A DNA stretch of 64,000 nt from Betaproteobacteria bacterium (GTDB lineage: Bacteria; Pseudomonadota; Gammaproteobacteria; Burkholderiales; Rhodocyclaceae). How positions within the stretch are numbered: position 1 is the first letter of the stretch; each line of letters opens with the position of its first letter. Made by a program: the position numbers and the translations under genes. Positions 20,784 through 30,415 of the stretch are shown here, one piece after another. Location of the stretch: the NCBI GenBank assembly GCA_009779265.1, contig WREP01000003.1, positions 1 through 64,000 on the forward strand, read 5' to 3'. The notes below the pieces were generated by a model, which saw only the letters and a list, made by a program, of their open reading frames with translations, did no database searches and was not told the DNA's origin.

Positions 20784-21844
20784 CAGCTTTCCCCCTCTAC
20801 CTTGACTTGTTTCCACTTCGCTCCTCGCCCCTTGCCCGTGGACTCGATCAATCCCTCTGACTTCATCGCCCGCAGCACCAACCGCACCATGTCTCGGCTC
20901 ACGCCCGGGCAAGCCTCCTCAATCTCGGAAATCGAAAACGGCTGACTGCGCCCCAGGACTTCTGCCCGCACCCGGTCACCTTTGCTACCACGTCCCCGCT
21001 CGATGGTGCCGACACGCTCCTCGAATTCACGGTAGGCCCGTAGCAAGGCTCCCCAGAAATAGTCGAGCCAGGGTTTGACGTCATGCTGACCCTGATGCCA
21101 CCCCTGCGAGCTGGCTTCCAGCGTCTCGTAATAGCCCTCCTTTGTTTCCTCGAAGATGCGTTCCAAACTGATGTAACGGCCCACGGCATAGTCGAAGTGG
21201 TAAAGCAGCAGCAGGGTCAACAAGCGGGACATACGGCCATTGCCGTCCGGGAAGGGATGGATGCACAGGAAGTCGAGCATGGCCAGTGGCACAAGCACCA
21301 GCGGGTCGGCCAGGTGCTGATCCAGCGCGGAGGCATAGCGCCCGGCCAGATCGGCCATAGCCATGTGCGTGAGGTGCGCAGCGACCGGCTGGAAGCGCAG
21401 ACGCGAGGTGCCGTCCGGGTGACGCTCGATGATGTCGTTATTGGTGGCCTTCCAGCGCCCGCCCGCCTGCGGCATGTAGCGGTACAGCAGGGTATGCAAT
21501 TGCAGCACTACGCCCTCGCTGAAAGGCATGTGCGTGGCGGACTCGTGGATCAGCGCCAGCGCATCACGATAGCCGGCGATCTCCTGTTCCGAGCGGCTCT
21601 TTGGCGTTGCATTGCGAATGACCAGGGACTTCAAGCGCGAGGGCGCAACGACAACGCCTTCCAGCCGGTTCGACGACTCGGTGGATTCGACTACCGCGAT
21701 CTGGCGTAGGCCTTTGAGGGCTTCAGGCGACTGCGCGGCATAGAGCTGTTGCTTGCCCTGGTACTCGCCCAGGGAGCGCAACGTGGCAGCCTGTGTACCA
21801 TCGAAGCGAAGCGCGGCAAGGTACTCGGGTGTGAGCGAGTGCAT
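20783..21844 (-). CDS. Fic family protein with C-terminal winged-helix region
   Basis: CIHPFPDGNGRMSRLLTLLLL (Fic HPFxDGNGR motif); C-terminal PFSISEIEEACPGVSRDMVRLVLRAMKSEGLIESTGKGRGAKWK (wHTH-like). Confidence 0.9.
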   Translation of the reverse strand: MHSLTPEYLAALRFDGTQAATLRSLGEYQGKQQLYAAQSPEALKGLRQIAVVESTESSNRLEGVVVAPSRLKSLVIRNATPKSRSEQEIAGYRDALALIHESATHMPFSEGVVLQLHTLLYRYMPQAGGRWKATNNDIIERHPDGTSRLRFQPVAAHLTHMAMADLAGRYASALDQHLADPLVLVPLAMLDFLCIHPFPDGNGRMSRLLTLLLLYHFDYAVGRYISLERIFEETKEGYYETLEASSQGWHQGQHDVKPWLDYFWGALLRAYREFEERVGTIERGRGSKGDRVRAEVLGRSQPFSISEIEEACPGVSRDMVRLVLRAMKSEGLIESTGKGRGAKWKQVKVEGES

Positions 21845-21867
21845 GGAAATGTAAGCCCAGGCTGTCT

Positions 21868-22049
21868 AAATGGGGGGAATCATAGCCGCTAAATGGGGTA
21901 TTGTCTCTAAAAATGCCTCATTGCCAGTGTTTGACTACCCCATTTCCTGAACGTTGGACCGGTCGCGAGGGGCTGGCATGGCTGACCGGGGATGAAATGG
22001 GCGACATGAATCCAAAAAATGGGGCAGTCAATGAACAATTGCCCCATTT
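21868..22049. promoter_or_regulatory. Cluster of AAATGGGG motifs incl. two 10-bp inverted repeats upstream of fic operon
   Basis: AAATGGGG at 21868-21875, 21891-21898, 22017-22024; CCCCATTT at 21938-21945 and 22042-22049; IRs AAATGGGGTA (21891-21900)/TACCCCATTT (21936-21945) and AAATGGGGCA (22017-22026)/TGCCCCATTT (22040-22049). Confidence 0.6.
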
Positions 22050-22194
22050 ATTTCATTGCTTACCCCATTGCCTGCGCCCAGCCTTCGGCAAAGGCAAATG
22101 GCAAGGGAACGGCACTCAAGGGACAACGGCCCTATCCAGAAAAGGAAAAGGCCACTCCTGTCCATTCGTTCTGCAACACCCGGCTAACTCTTCC

Positions 22195-23405
22195 CTATGC
22201 CGCGCCACTGTCTTCCACCGCACTCAGATAGTCCGCCCAGTCCTGCAACAGCGTCCTTCTCTGATCCAGCAACAACGCCTTGTTGTACGTCGCCCGAACC
22301 TTGTTGCTTTCCACGTGGGCAAGCTGCCGCTCAATCGCATCAGGCCGGTATCCATTCTCGTTGGCCCAGGTCGAAAAGGTCGTCCGCCAGCAATGTGGCG
22401 TCGTGCCCCGGCCCAGGTTCATGTCACGCATCGCGTAGGTCAGCCGGTTGGGTGTGGTGAATCCCTTGCCGCTCCGGTGTGGGAACAGATAGCGCCCGCC
22501 ACTCGTGATGCGCTGCAAGTCTTTCAGCACTGCTATGGCCTGCGTAGACAACGGGCTGACATGGTCGCGCCGTGCTTTCATCTTCGCCGCAGGCCGACGC
22601 CACAGCGCATCGTCAAAGTCGAACTCGTCCCACTCGGCATCCGCCGCTTCCCCTGGACGGCAGGCGGTCAGCGCAATCAGCCGCAGGCACAACGAGGTTT
22701 CGGGATAGCCCCGGTAGCCGCGCAACTCCTGATAAAACCTTTGGATTTGCTCTCGCGTCATCGCCGCCTTACTCTCGCTGAACGGCACGCGCAGCAGCCC
22801 GCGCAGGCTGGGAATTGGATTTGCCTCGACCAGACCCCGCACCACCGCGAACTCGAAGATGGCCGAAAGATCGCCTTTGACGTGAATGGCGGCCCACGCG
22901 CCATGCGCTTTGCATTCCTCCAGCAGCGGGCGAATCTGCTTCACGCCAATGTCGCTCATCGGCATCCCATCGAATTTGGGCGACAGGTACTTCCTGATGC
23001 GGGACTCTTTCGTGCGATAGGAACTGAGCGCAAAGACTGGCTTGATCTCGGCCAGGTACGCTTTCGCCACCTTGGCGAACGAGCTTTCACGAGCGCGCTT
23101 GCGTTCCTCCAGTGCTTCCAGGTTACGCTGCTTGACCTGCTGCCGCTCATGCGCAGGGTGGATACCTTGCTTGACCAAGGCACGCGCTTTCTCGCGGGCA
23201 GCACGCGCCTCTGCAAGGCTTACTTAGGGAAAGCCGCCGATGGAAAGAGGTTCTCCTTGCCTTGCAAGCGGTACTTCCACCGCCAGAGCTTGCCGCCGGT
23301 GGGTTTGACCAGCAGGAACAAGCCCCCACCGTCTGAAAGTTTCCAGTCTCGATCAGTTGATTTGGCCGACCTGATCTTGGCGTCGGTGAGTAGGTTCTAG
23401 GGCAT
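22195..23405 (-). pseudogene. P4-type tyrosine integrase (DUF4102 N-terminus), disrupted
   Basis: Catalytic part intact (LTACRPGEAADAEWDEFDF, TPHCWRTTFSTWANENGYRPDAIERQLAHVESNKVRATYNKA); N-terminus reads MP*NLLTDAKIRSAKSTDRDWKLSDGGGLFLLVKPTGGKLWRWKYRLQGKENLF then frame is lost and a further stop appears before VSLAEARAAREKAR. Confidence 0.8.
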
Positions 23406-23429
23406 CGTTGGACTCCACAGCGGGGAAAA

Positions 23430-23472
23430 GTACCCCCACGGTTGAACACGAGTACCCCCAACGCTACCCCCG
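23430..23472. repeat. Three direct TACCCCC (GGGGGTA on minus) repeats upstream of integrase; possible Int/Xis arm sites
   Basis: TACCCCC at 23431-23437, 23453-23459, 23465-23471. Confidence 0.4.
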
Positions 23473-23601
23473 AATTTTTCAGACCTCGATGAACAATAGG
23501 AACGCTCAGCAGACCGTATTGTTTATGCAACCCGTTGATTTACAACGGGCCAATCTGTCCACCAAGCGCTACTGAGCGCCACCGAGATCCAGCAAAAATC
23601 G

Positions 23602-24693
23602 TCAGACGTTGAACAAAAAGTTCAGCACATCCCCATCCTTGACCACATATTCCTTGCCTTCGGCGCGCATTTTGCCGGCTTCCTTGGCGCCGTGTTCGCC
23701 CTTGCAGGCGATGAAGTCGTCGTAAGCGATGGTCTGGGCGCGGATGAAGCCGCGTTCGAAGTCGGTGTGGATGACGCCGGCCGCCTGCGGCGCGGTGTCG
23801 CCGGCGTGGATGGTCCACGCCCGCACTTCCTTGACGCCAGCGGTGAAGTAGGTGCGCAGGCCGAGCAGATCGTAGCCGGCGCGGATCAGGCGGTCGAGGC
23901 CGGGTTCGTGCAGGCCCATGGATTCGAGGAATTCAAGCTTGTCGTCGGCGTCGAGATCGGCGATTTCGGCCTCGATGGCGGCGCACAGCGCCACCACCCC
24001 GGCGCCCTCGGCGGCGGCATGGGTGCGCACGGCGTCGAGGTGGGGATTGTTCTCGAAGCCGTCCTCGGCGACGTTGGCGGCGTAGAGCACCGGCTTGGCG
24101 GTGATCAGGCAGAAGGGCTTGAGGCTGGCCCATTCTTCCTTGGCCAGATCGAGGGCGCGCACCGGCTTGCCCTGATCGAGCTGGGCGAAGCATTTGTCGA
24201 GCACGGCGACGAGAATTTTGGCCTCCTTGTCGCCGGCACTGGCCGGGCGGCGATAGCGGTTGAGCGCTTTCTCGACGGTGGCCATGTCGGCCAGCGCCAA
24301 TTCGGTGTCGATGATTTCGATGTCGCGCAACGGATCGACGTTGCCCGAGACATGCACCACGTTGTCGTCAGAGAAGCAGCGCACGACATGGACGATGGCG
24401 TCGGTTTCGCGGATATTGGCGAGAAACTGGTTGCCCAGGCCCTCGCCCTTGGAAGCGCCGGCAACCAGGCCGGCGATATCGACGAATTCGACAATGGCCG
24501 GCTGCACCTTCTGCGGCTTGACGATTTCGGAGAGGGCCTTGAGGCGCGGGTCCGGCACCTCGACGATGCCGACATTCGGCTCGATGGTGCAGAAGGGGTA
24601 ATTGGCCGCTTCAATGCCGGCCTTGGTCAGGGCGTTGAAGAGTGTGGATTTGCCGACATTGGGCAAGCCGACGATGCCGCATTTGAGAGACAT
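23602..24693 (-). CDS. ychF: Redox-regulated ATPase/GTPase YchF
   Basis: [51 protein letters not shown]; start trimmed from ORF track to this Met. Confidence 0.95.
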   Translation of the reverse strand: MSLKCGIVGLPNVGKSTLFNALTKAGIEAANYPFCTIEPNVGIVEVPDPRLKALSEIVKPQKVQPAIVEFVDIAGLVAGASKGEGLGNQFLANIRETDAIVHVVRCFSDDNVVHVSGNVDPLRDIEIIDTELALADMATVEKALNRYRRPASAGDKEAKILVAVLDKCFAQLDQGKPVRALDLAKEEWASLKPFCLITAKPVLYAANVAEDGFENNPHLDAVRTHAAAEGAGVVALCAAIEAEIADLDADDKLEFLESMGLHEPGLDRLIRAGYDLLGLRTYFTAGVKEVRAWTIHAGDTAPQAAGVIHTDFERGFIRAQTIAYDDFIACKGEHGAKEAGKMRAEGKEYVVKDGDVLNFLFNV

Positions 24694-24698
24694 GGTTG

Positions 24699-25274
24699 TT
24701 ATCCTTTTCCGTGCAACTGTTGTTGGGCGCTGGCGAAATCGCCGACGGCAAGCCGGGGCCAGGCGGCGAGGCTGCGTTCCAGCGCCTGTTCGATGGCCGG
24801 CAGTTCGTCCTTGCGCGGCGGATGCAGCACAAAATCGACGACTTCCTGGGCGAGGTTGAGGGCGCGCGGATGGCCGATGCCCAGACGCAGGCGCCAGAAA
24901 TCCGCGCTGCCGAGGCGGGCCTGGATATCCTTCAGGCCGTTGTGGCCGCCGTTGCCGCCGCCCTGCTTGACGCGGATGGCGCCGGGGGCCAGATCGAGGT
25001 CGTCGTGCACGACGAGCATTTCCTCGACGGAAATCCTGTAAAAATTGGCCAGCGCGGCGACCGCCTGACCGGAACGGTTCATGAAGGTGGTCGGCTGCAA
25101 CAGCCACAGCTCGCCGGCCCGCGCCGCCCGGCCAAAAAATCGGGCGTGCGGGGCAAGCTGCGTTTTCAGCAAGGCGGCGAGATGGTCGACAAACCAGAAG
25201 CCGGCGTTGTGCCGGGTGGCTTCATATTCGCGGCCGGGATTGCCGAGGCCGACGACGAGGCGAAGAGGCGGCAT
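24699..25274 (-). CDS. pth: Peptidyl-tRNA hydrolase
   Basis: [25 protein letters not shown]...[12 protein letters not shown]...[26 protein letters not shown]. Confidence 0.95.
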   Translation of the reverse strand: MPPLRLVVGLGNPGREYEATRHNAGFWFVDHLAALLKTQLAPHARFFGRAARAGELWLLQPTTFMNRSGQAVAALANFYRISVEEMLVVHDDLDLAPGAIRVKQGGGNGGHNGLKDIQARLGSADFWRLRLGIGHPRALNLAQEVVDFVLHPPRKDELPAIEQALERSLAAWPRLAVGDFASAQQQLHGKG

Positions 25275-25287
25275 GATCTTTGATGTG

Positions 25288-25320
25288 AAAAAGCCGCCGG
25301 CGGCTCTGTGCCGGCGGCGG
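25288..25320 (-). terminator. Rho-independent terminator-like hairpin downstream of rplY
   Basis: On minus: GCCGCCGGC acaga gcc GCCGGCGGC followed by TTTTT. Confidence 0.5.
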
Positions 25321-25340
25321 CCTTGCGACGGGACGGCGGC

Positions 25341-25949
25341 TTACTCGGCCGCCGCTTCCTCGCTGCTTTCGGTTTCGACGCTGCCGCCCTTGCCGACGAT
25401 GCCGACGACCACCGCGTCAGCGGCGGCGTGATGGGCAAGCTTGACGCCCTTGGGCAGCTTCAGTTCGCCCAGGTGGAGGACTTCGCCGACATTCATGGCG
25501 CTCAGATCGACTTCGATGAATTCCGGCAGATCCTTGGCCAGACACTGCACGTCGGCTTCGGTCATGACATGGTTGACCAGGCCGCCGCCCAGCTTGACGC
25601 CCGGCGCGGTGTCGGCATTGACGAAGTGCAGCGGCACCTTGACGTGCAGTTCGTGGGTGGCGTCGACGCGCTGGAAATCGACGTGCAGGACGAGCGGCTT
25701 GTAGGCGTGCGTCTGGTAGTCGCGCAGCAGAACCTGCTCCTTCTTGCCGTCGATGACCAGGTCAATGATGGAAGAATGGAAGGCTTCCTTCTTCAGTTTC
25801 AGCAACAGGTCGTTGTGGTTGGTTTCGATGTTGGCCGGGGCGGCGCTGCCGCCGTAAACGATGCCCGGCACGGTGCCGGCGCGACGCAGGCGGCGGCTCG
25901 CACCCGTTCCCTGCACAGTCCGCGCCTTGGCGATGATTTCAAAGCTCAT
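25341..25949 (-). CDS. rplY: 50S ribosomal protein L25/general stress protein Ctc
   Basis: [32 protein letters not shown]...; location between pth and prs. Confidence 0.93.
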   Translation of the reverse strand: MSFEIIAKARTVQGTGASRRLRRAGTVPGIVYGGSAAPANIETNHNDLLLKLKKEAFHSSIIDLVIDGKKEQVLLRDYQTHAYKPLVLHVDFQRVDATHELHVKVPLHFVNADTAPGVKLGGGLVNHVMTEADVQCLAKDLPEFIEVDLSAMNVGEVLHLGELKLPKGVKLAHHAAADAVVVGIVGKGGSVETESSEEAAAE

Positions 25950-26011
25950 GGTAATGCTCCACAGATATTTCCCGCTCCGCGACCAGATCGGGAAGGGTTG
26001 AAAAAAGGGTT

Positions 26012-26962
26012 TTAATCGAGAAACAGCGACGACACGGAATCGTCGTTGCTAATGCGGCGAATGGTTTCGGCCATGATTTCGGCGACCGACAACTGGCGGA
26101 TGCGCGGCGAGGCAGTGGCGTCATCGCGCAAGGGGATGGTGTCGGTGACGACCAGGGCGTCGATATCCGAGGTATTGACGCGCTCGACGGCGGGGCCGGA
26201 AAGCACCGGATGGGTGCAGTAGGCGACGACCTGCCTGGCGCCGTGCTCCTTGAGCGCGGTGGCGGCCTTGCACAGGGTGCCGGCGGTATCGACCATGTCG
26301 TCCATGATGATGCAGGTACGGCCATCGACTTCACCGATGATGTTCATCACTTCCGAGACGTTGGCCTTGGGCCGGCGCTTGTCGATGATCGCCAGATCGC
26401 ATTCGAGGCGCTTGGCCAGCGAGCGTGCGCGGACGACGCCGCCGTGGTCGGGCGAAACGACCATGGGGTTCTCGTAATTCTGCTTCTCGATGTCGTCGAG
26501 CAGGATCGGCAGGGCGTAGATGTTATCGACCGGAATATCGAAGAAGCCCTGGATCTGCTCGGCGTGCAAGTCCATGGTCAGCACACGGTCGACGCCGGAG
26601 GCGGCGAGCATGTTGGCAACCAGCTTGGCGGCAATGGGCACGCGCGAGGAACGCGAGCGGCGATCCTGGCGGGCATAACCAAAATAGGGGATGGCGGCGG
26701 TGATGCGGCCGGCCGAAGCGCGCTTGAGCGAATCGACCATGACCAGCAACTCCATCAGGTTGTCGTTGCAGGGCGCGGAAGTGGATTGCAGAACAAAGAT
26801 GTCGCGGCCGCGCACATGCTCCTGCAATTCGACGCTGACCTCGCCGTCGGAAAAGCGGCCGACCTTGGCGCGGCCAAGATCGACGTTGAGTTGCTCGGCG
26901 ACATCGGCGGCCAGCTTGGGGTTGGCGTTGCCGGTAAACACCATCAGGCTGTTGTAAGCCAT
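26012..26962 (-). CDS. prs: Ribose-phosphate pyrophosphokinase
   Basis: [67 protein letters not shown]; 316 aa from MAYNSLMVF. Confidence 0.95.
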   Translation of the reverse strand: MAYNSLMVFTGNANPKLAADVAEQLNVDLGRAKVGRFSDGEVSVELQEHVRGRDIFVLQSTSAPCNDNLMELLVMVDSLKRASAGRITAAIPYFGYARQDRRSRSSRVPIAAKLVANMLAASGVDRVLTMDLHAEQIQGFFDIPVDNIYALPILLDDIEKQNYENPMVVSPDHGGVVRARSLAKRLECDLAIIDKRRPKANVSEVMNIIGEVDGRTCIIMDDMVDTAGTLCKAATALKEHGARQVVAYCTHPVLSGPAVERVNTSDIDALVVTDTIPLRDDATASPRIRQLSVAEIMAETIRRISNDDSVSSLFLD

Positions 26963-27046
26963 TTTCACTTCCTCCGGGCACTCCATACCGAATGCGCGAT
27001 TCGTCAGAAACAAATCGGGCAGGCGCGCGACCTGCCCGAAAGAAAC

Positions 27047-27123
27047 TGGCTGGGGAGGAAGGATTCGAACCTTCGCATGCCGGAATCAAAATCCGGTGCC
27101 TTAACCAACTTGGCGACTCCCCA
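27047..27123 (-). tRNA. tRNA-Gln (anticodon TTG), CCA encoded
   Basis: Reverse complement TGGGGAGTCGCCAAGTTGGTTAAGGCACCGGATTTTGATTCCGGCATGCGAAGGTTCGAATCCTTCCTCCCCAGCCA folds as cloverleaf with TTTTGAT anticodon loop. Confidence 0.93.
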
Positions 27124-27211
27124 GTGGATGCGTCCGACTGCTTGCGGTGCGGACGAGGGCAGCATGTTACACAAGGCGCCTGCCGGCGTCCACCGCTTTT
27201 TCACCATTTTC

Positions 27212-28057
27212 TCAAATATCGGCCAGGGGATGCGCCGCCAGGCCGTTGGCGACCCAGCCGACCCAGCCGACGGGTAGCAGCGCCAGCACGGCCTCGGCTG
27301 CGGCACGCTCGGCGAAGGCGGCGAAAACGCAAGCGCCCGAGCCGGTCATCAGCGCCCCCGGCGCAAAGCGCCGCAGCCAGGCGAGATGCTCGGCGATGGG
27401 CGGAAAGCGGCTAGAAGTCACCGCTTCCAGATCGTTGCCGCCAAGCCCCGGATGCCATTCGGCGGGCGCGAGCAGCGGCGCGTCGCGGTGCAGTTCCGGG
27501 GCAGCGAAAATAGCGGCGGTCGGCGCCTGCACCGGCGGTTGCAGCACGAGGTAGCTGGCCGGCGGCAGGTCGAGATCGGTAAAACGTTCGCCAACGCCTT
27601 CGGCAAAGGTGTTGCGGCCGTGGATGAAAACCGGCACATCGGCCCCCAGCGCCAGACCAAGCCGTTCCAACTCGGCGCGCGGCAGGCCAGTTTGCCACAG
27701 CCGGTTGAGGGCGAGCAGGGTCGTGGCGGCGTCGGAACTACCGCCGCCGAGGCCGCCGCCGAGCGGCAGGCGCTTGGCGATATGGATGTCGACACCGCGT
27801 CGGCAGCCGCTGGCCTGTTGCAGCAGGCGGGCGGCGCGCACGGTCAAATCGCTCTCCGCAGGCACGCCGGGCAGCGGCGTCGCCAGCACGATACGACCGT
27901 CGTCGCGCGGCGCGAAAGAGATGCTGTCGGCGCGGTCGATGAAGCGGAAAACGGTTTGCAGCAGGTGGTAGCCGTCGGCCCGGCGACCGATCACATGCAG
28001 GAAAAGATTGAGCTTGGCCGGCGCCGGCCAGCGGCTGTTCCAATCCCAAACGCTCAT
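27212..28057 (-). CDS. ispE: 4-diphosphocytidyl-2-C-methyl-D-erythritol kinase
   Basis: WPAPAKLNLFLHVIGRRADGYHLLQTVFRFID, LPLGGGLGGGSSDAATTLLALN; ATGA overlap with lolB. Confidence 0.93.
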   Translation of the reverse strand: MSVWDWNSRWPAPAKLNLFLHVIGRRADGYHLLQTVFRFIDRADSISFAPRDDGRIVLATPLPGVPAESDLTVRAARLLQQASGCRRGVDIHIAKRLPLGGGLGGGSSDAATTLLALNRLWQTGLPRAELERLGLALGADVPVFIHGRNTFAEGVGERFTDLDLPPASYLVLQPPVQAPTAAIFAAPELHRDAPLLAPAEWHPGLGGNDLEAVTSSRFPPIAEHLAWLRRFAPGALMTGSGACVFAAFAERAAAEAVLALLPVGWVGWVANGLAAHPLADI

Positions 28058-28650
28058 GGTATTCCCCGCCATTCTTCGACACGCAGGCGCAGTTCGACAG
28101 CTTCGGCGCGGCGCAACGTGATACGGGCCGGCAGGGCGTCGGGCGCATCGTCGTCGTAGGCGTAGTCGATCTGCCAGCCGGCTTCGGCGAGACGGGCCGG
28201 GCGGCCCTGCTCGTCGCGCTCGACGGCGCTGGCGGCGTCGCCGCGCCCGAGCAGCCAGGCCGGCAGCCGCGCCACCGGCAGGCGTTCGCCGGTGACGGCC
28301 GCCATCAATTCATCGGCGTCCGCCGCTTCACGCAGCGTGCCATCGGCGGCGCGCAGGCGGGAAAGGCTTGGCGTTGTCTCGATTTCGGCAATGCCGATGC
28401 CAAGCGGGTTGGCGATCAGGATGCGCTCGCCGTCGCCGCGATGTTCCCACGACAGACGGCCGCCAGCGCTCTGCGGCGCGGCCTCGGGCGGCCTGAGAGC
28501 CAGTGCGAAGCGGGCTTCGAGAATGAAATCGCCCAGCTCATCGCGCGCTGGCGGCGGCACGCTCGGCAGGGTCGTGCAGGCGGCGAGCATGAGGGCGGCA
28601 AGCAGGCCGATGGCCCGGCGCGCGCCCGGCAAGGCAGCGAACAGGCTCAA
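28054..28650 (-). CDS. lolB: Outer membrane lipoprotein LolB
   Basis: Lipobox LAACTTL; GGRLSWEHRGDGERILIANPLGIGIAEIE; between TPR gene and ispE; start inferred as TTG overlapping the TPR stop. Confidence 0.8.
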   Translation of the reverse strand: MSLFAALPGARRAIGLLAALMLAACTTLPSVPPPARDELGDFILEARFALALRPPEAAPQSAGGRLSWEHRGDGERILIANPLGIGIAEIETTPSLSRLRAADGTLREAADADELMAAVTGERLPVARLPAWLLGRGDAASAVERDEQGRPARLAEAGWQIDYAYDDDAPDALPARITLRRAEAVELRLRVEEWRGIP

Positions 28651-30326
28651 GGCTGCAATTTCTTGATGACGGCGGCCAGGATTTCGTTGCCCGGGAACTG
28701 GCGGGCGGCCTCGGCCAGGAATTTCTGCGCCTCGTCCCGACGGCCGAGTTGCCACAGCACTTCGCCGAGGTGGGCGGCGATTTCCGGGTCGGCCTTGATG
28801 CCGTAGGCGCGTTCCAGCGCCGCCCGCGCTTCTTCCAGCCGGCCAAGGCGGTATAGCACCCAGCCCAGGCTGTCGGCGATGTAGGGATCGTCCGGTTGCA
28901 GCGCCACGGCGCGCGCGATCATCTCGTGCGCTTCGGCCAGCCGCACATTGCGCTCGGCCCAGGAATAGCCGAGGGCGTTGAGGGCGTGGGCGTGCTCCGG
29001 GTAGAGGCCGAGCAGGTGCTGCAAATGGCTTTCGAGCAGTTGCGGACGGCCGGCGCGCTCGGCGGTCAGGGCCGCGTCGTAGAGCAGGTTCGGGTTGTCC
29101 GGCTGGCTACCGAGCGCCGCAACCAGCACCTCGTAGGCTTCGCCGTGACGGCCGGCTTCGCGCAGCAACTGCGCTTCGGCCAGAATCAGTTGCGTGCGTT
29201 CCCCGCTACTGCCGCCGTGCACGCCACGCAGCAGTTCCCGCGCTTCCGCCAGCTGGCCCTGCTCTTGCAGGATCAGCGCGGCGCGCACGCGGGCGGCGAC
29301 GTACTGGTTGCCGGAGGTGACCTGGCGGAAATGGGCAAGGGCGGCTTCCGGCTTGTTCTGCTCCTGGTCGAGCTGGCCGAGGAAAAAATGCACCGTGCTC
29401 TTGTCCGGGTAATCGGTCGCCAGCAGCCTGTCCAACTGCCGCCGGCCGGTTTCGGTATCGCCTTGCTGCAAGGCGAGCATGGCGATGGGATAGATGATTT
29501 CGGGACTGTCCGGGTTGTCCTTGAGCAGGCGCTCGAAATGCTGGCGGGCGTCGGCGTAGCGCTTGTCGGCGACCAGCAGTTGGGCCAGCGCCAGACGTGC
29601 CTCGCGGGCGCCGGGATTGCGCCCGACGAAATCCTCCAGCCCGGCACTGGCGCTGGCGCTCGACTGGCGGGCCTGCAACTGCGCCCGGGCCAGCGCCGCA
29701 CTTTCCCAGTCGGGGCGCAGTTGCAGAGCCTTATCCATCTCGGCGCTGGCGCGCGCTTCGTCGCCGGCATTGGCGGCGGCCTGGGCCATGGCGAAATGGG
29801 CTTCGGGATGGTTGGCGTAGGGCGCGGCCCACTGGTCGATGAGGCGCTGCACGGCCTTCTTGTCGCTGTGGCGGGCAAGGATGCGGTTGAGGTGCAGCAG
29901 ATTGCCGCCGATATTGCCGGGATCGCGTTCGAGCAGGGCGACCACTTGCGGCGCCAGTTCGTCGAAACGGTTAGTCTGCGCCAGCAGCAACGTCTGCGCC
30001 TGGCGGGCGCGCATCGAATCCGGCTCGACGCGCAGCCACAGGCGCGACACTTCCAGAGCGAGGTCATACTGGCGGGCAAGACTGGCGACTTCGACGGCGC
30101 GCGCCAGTACCTTCGGGTCGCGGGTAAGCTGGGCGAGGTCGGCCCAGGCTTCGACGCCGATGCGGGTTTCACCGCGCTGCAAGGCGATTTCACCGAGCAG
30201 GGTCTGGAACACGGCGCGTGGCAGCAGGTTTTCTTCCTCTTCCGGCGCCGCCGGCTCGGCGGCGCCGCAAGGCCAGGCCAGGCTCAGACCCAGGGCGAGG
30301 ACGGCGGCGGGGAATTTCACGGACAT
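28647..30326 (-). CDS. Tetratricopeptide repeat protein with signal peptide
   Basis: N-terminal hydrophobic leader and repeated TPR-like helices. Confidence 0.85.
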   Translation of the reverse strand: MSVKFPAAVLALGLSLAWPCGAAEPAAPEEEENLLPRAVFQTLLGEIALQRGETRIGVEAWADLAQLTRDPKVLARAVEVASLARQYDLALEVSRLWLRVEPDSMRARQAQTLLLAQTNRFDELAPQVVALLERDPGNIGGNLLHLNRILARHSDKKAVQRLIDQWAAPYANHPEAHFAMAQAAANAGDEARASAEMDKALQLRPDWESAALARAQLQARQSSASASAGLEDFVGRNPGAREARLALAQLLVADKRYADARQHFERLLKDNPDSPEIIYPIAMLALQQGDTETGRRQLDRLLATDYPDKSTVHFFLGQLDQEQNKPEAALAHFRQVTSGNQYVAARVRAALILQEQGQLAEARELLRGVHGGSSGERTQLILAEAQLLREAGRHGEAYEVLVAALGSQPDNPNLLYDAALTAERAGRPQLLESHLQHLLGLYPEHAHALNALGYSWAERNVRLAEAHEMIARAVALQPDDPYIADSLGWVLYRLGRLEEARAALERAYGIKADPEIAAHLGEVLWQLGRRDEAQKFLAEAARQFPGNEILAAVIKKLQP

Positions 30327-30415
30327 GGTGATTGGCTTTCGGTCGATGCTGGGCGTTAGGCGCGTAAGATCGCGTCACTCGCGATGTTATTTGGGATTAC
30401 CGGGAAGGACAAGGA

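Noticed and set aside
21868-22070. AAATGGGG repeats as a CRISPR array
   Set aside because: Repeat unit far too short, irregular spacing and mixed orientation; no cas genes anywhere in the window.
21901-23400. 499-aa plus-strand ORF across the fic upstream region and integrase
   Set aside because: Overlaps the integrase in antisense and the AAATGGGG regulatory region; no recognisable protein features.
27047-27123. tRNA-Gln as attachment site of the defence island
   Set aside because: Separated from the integrase by four intact housekeeping genes (ychF, pth, rplY, prs); no tRNA-end duplication noticed near 7-8 kb or 23.5 kb.
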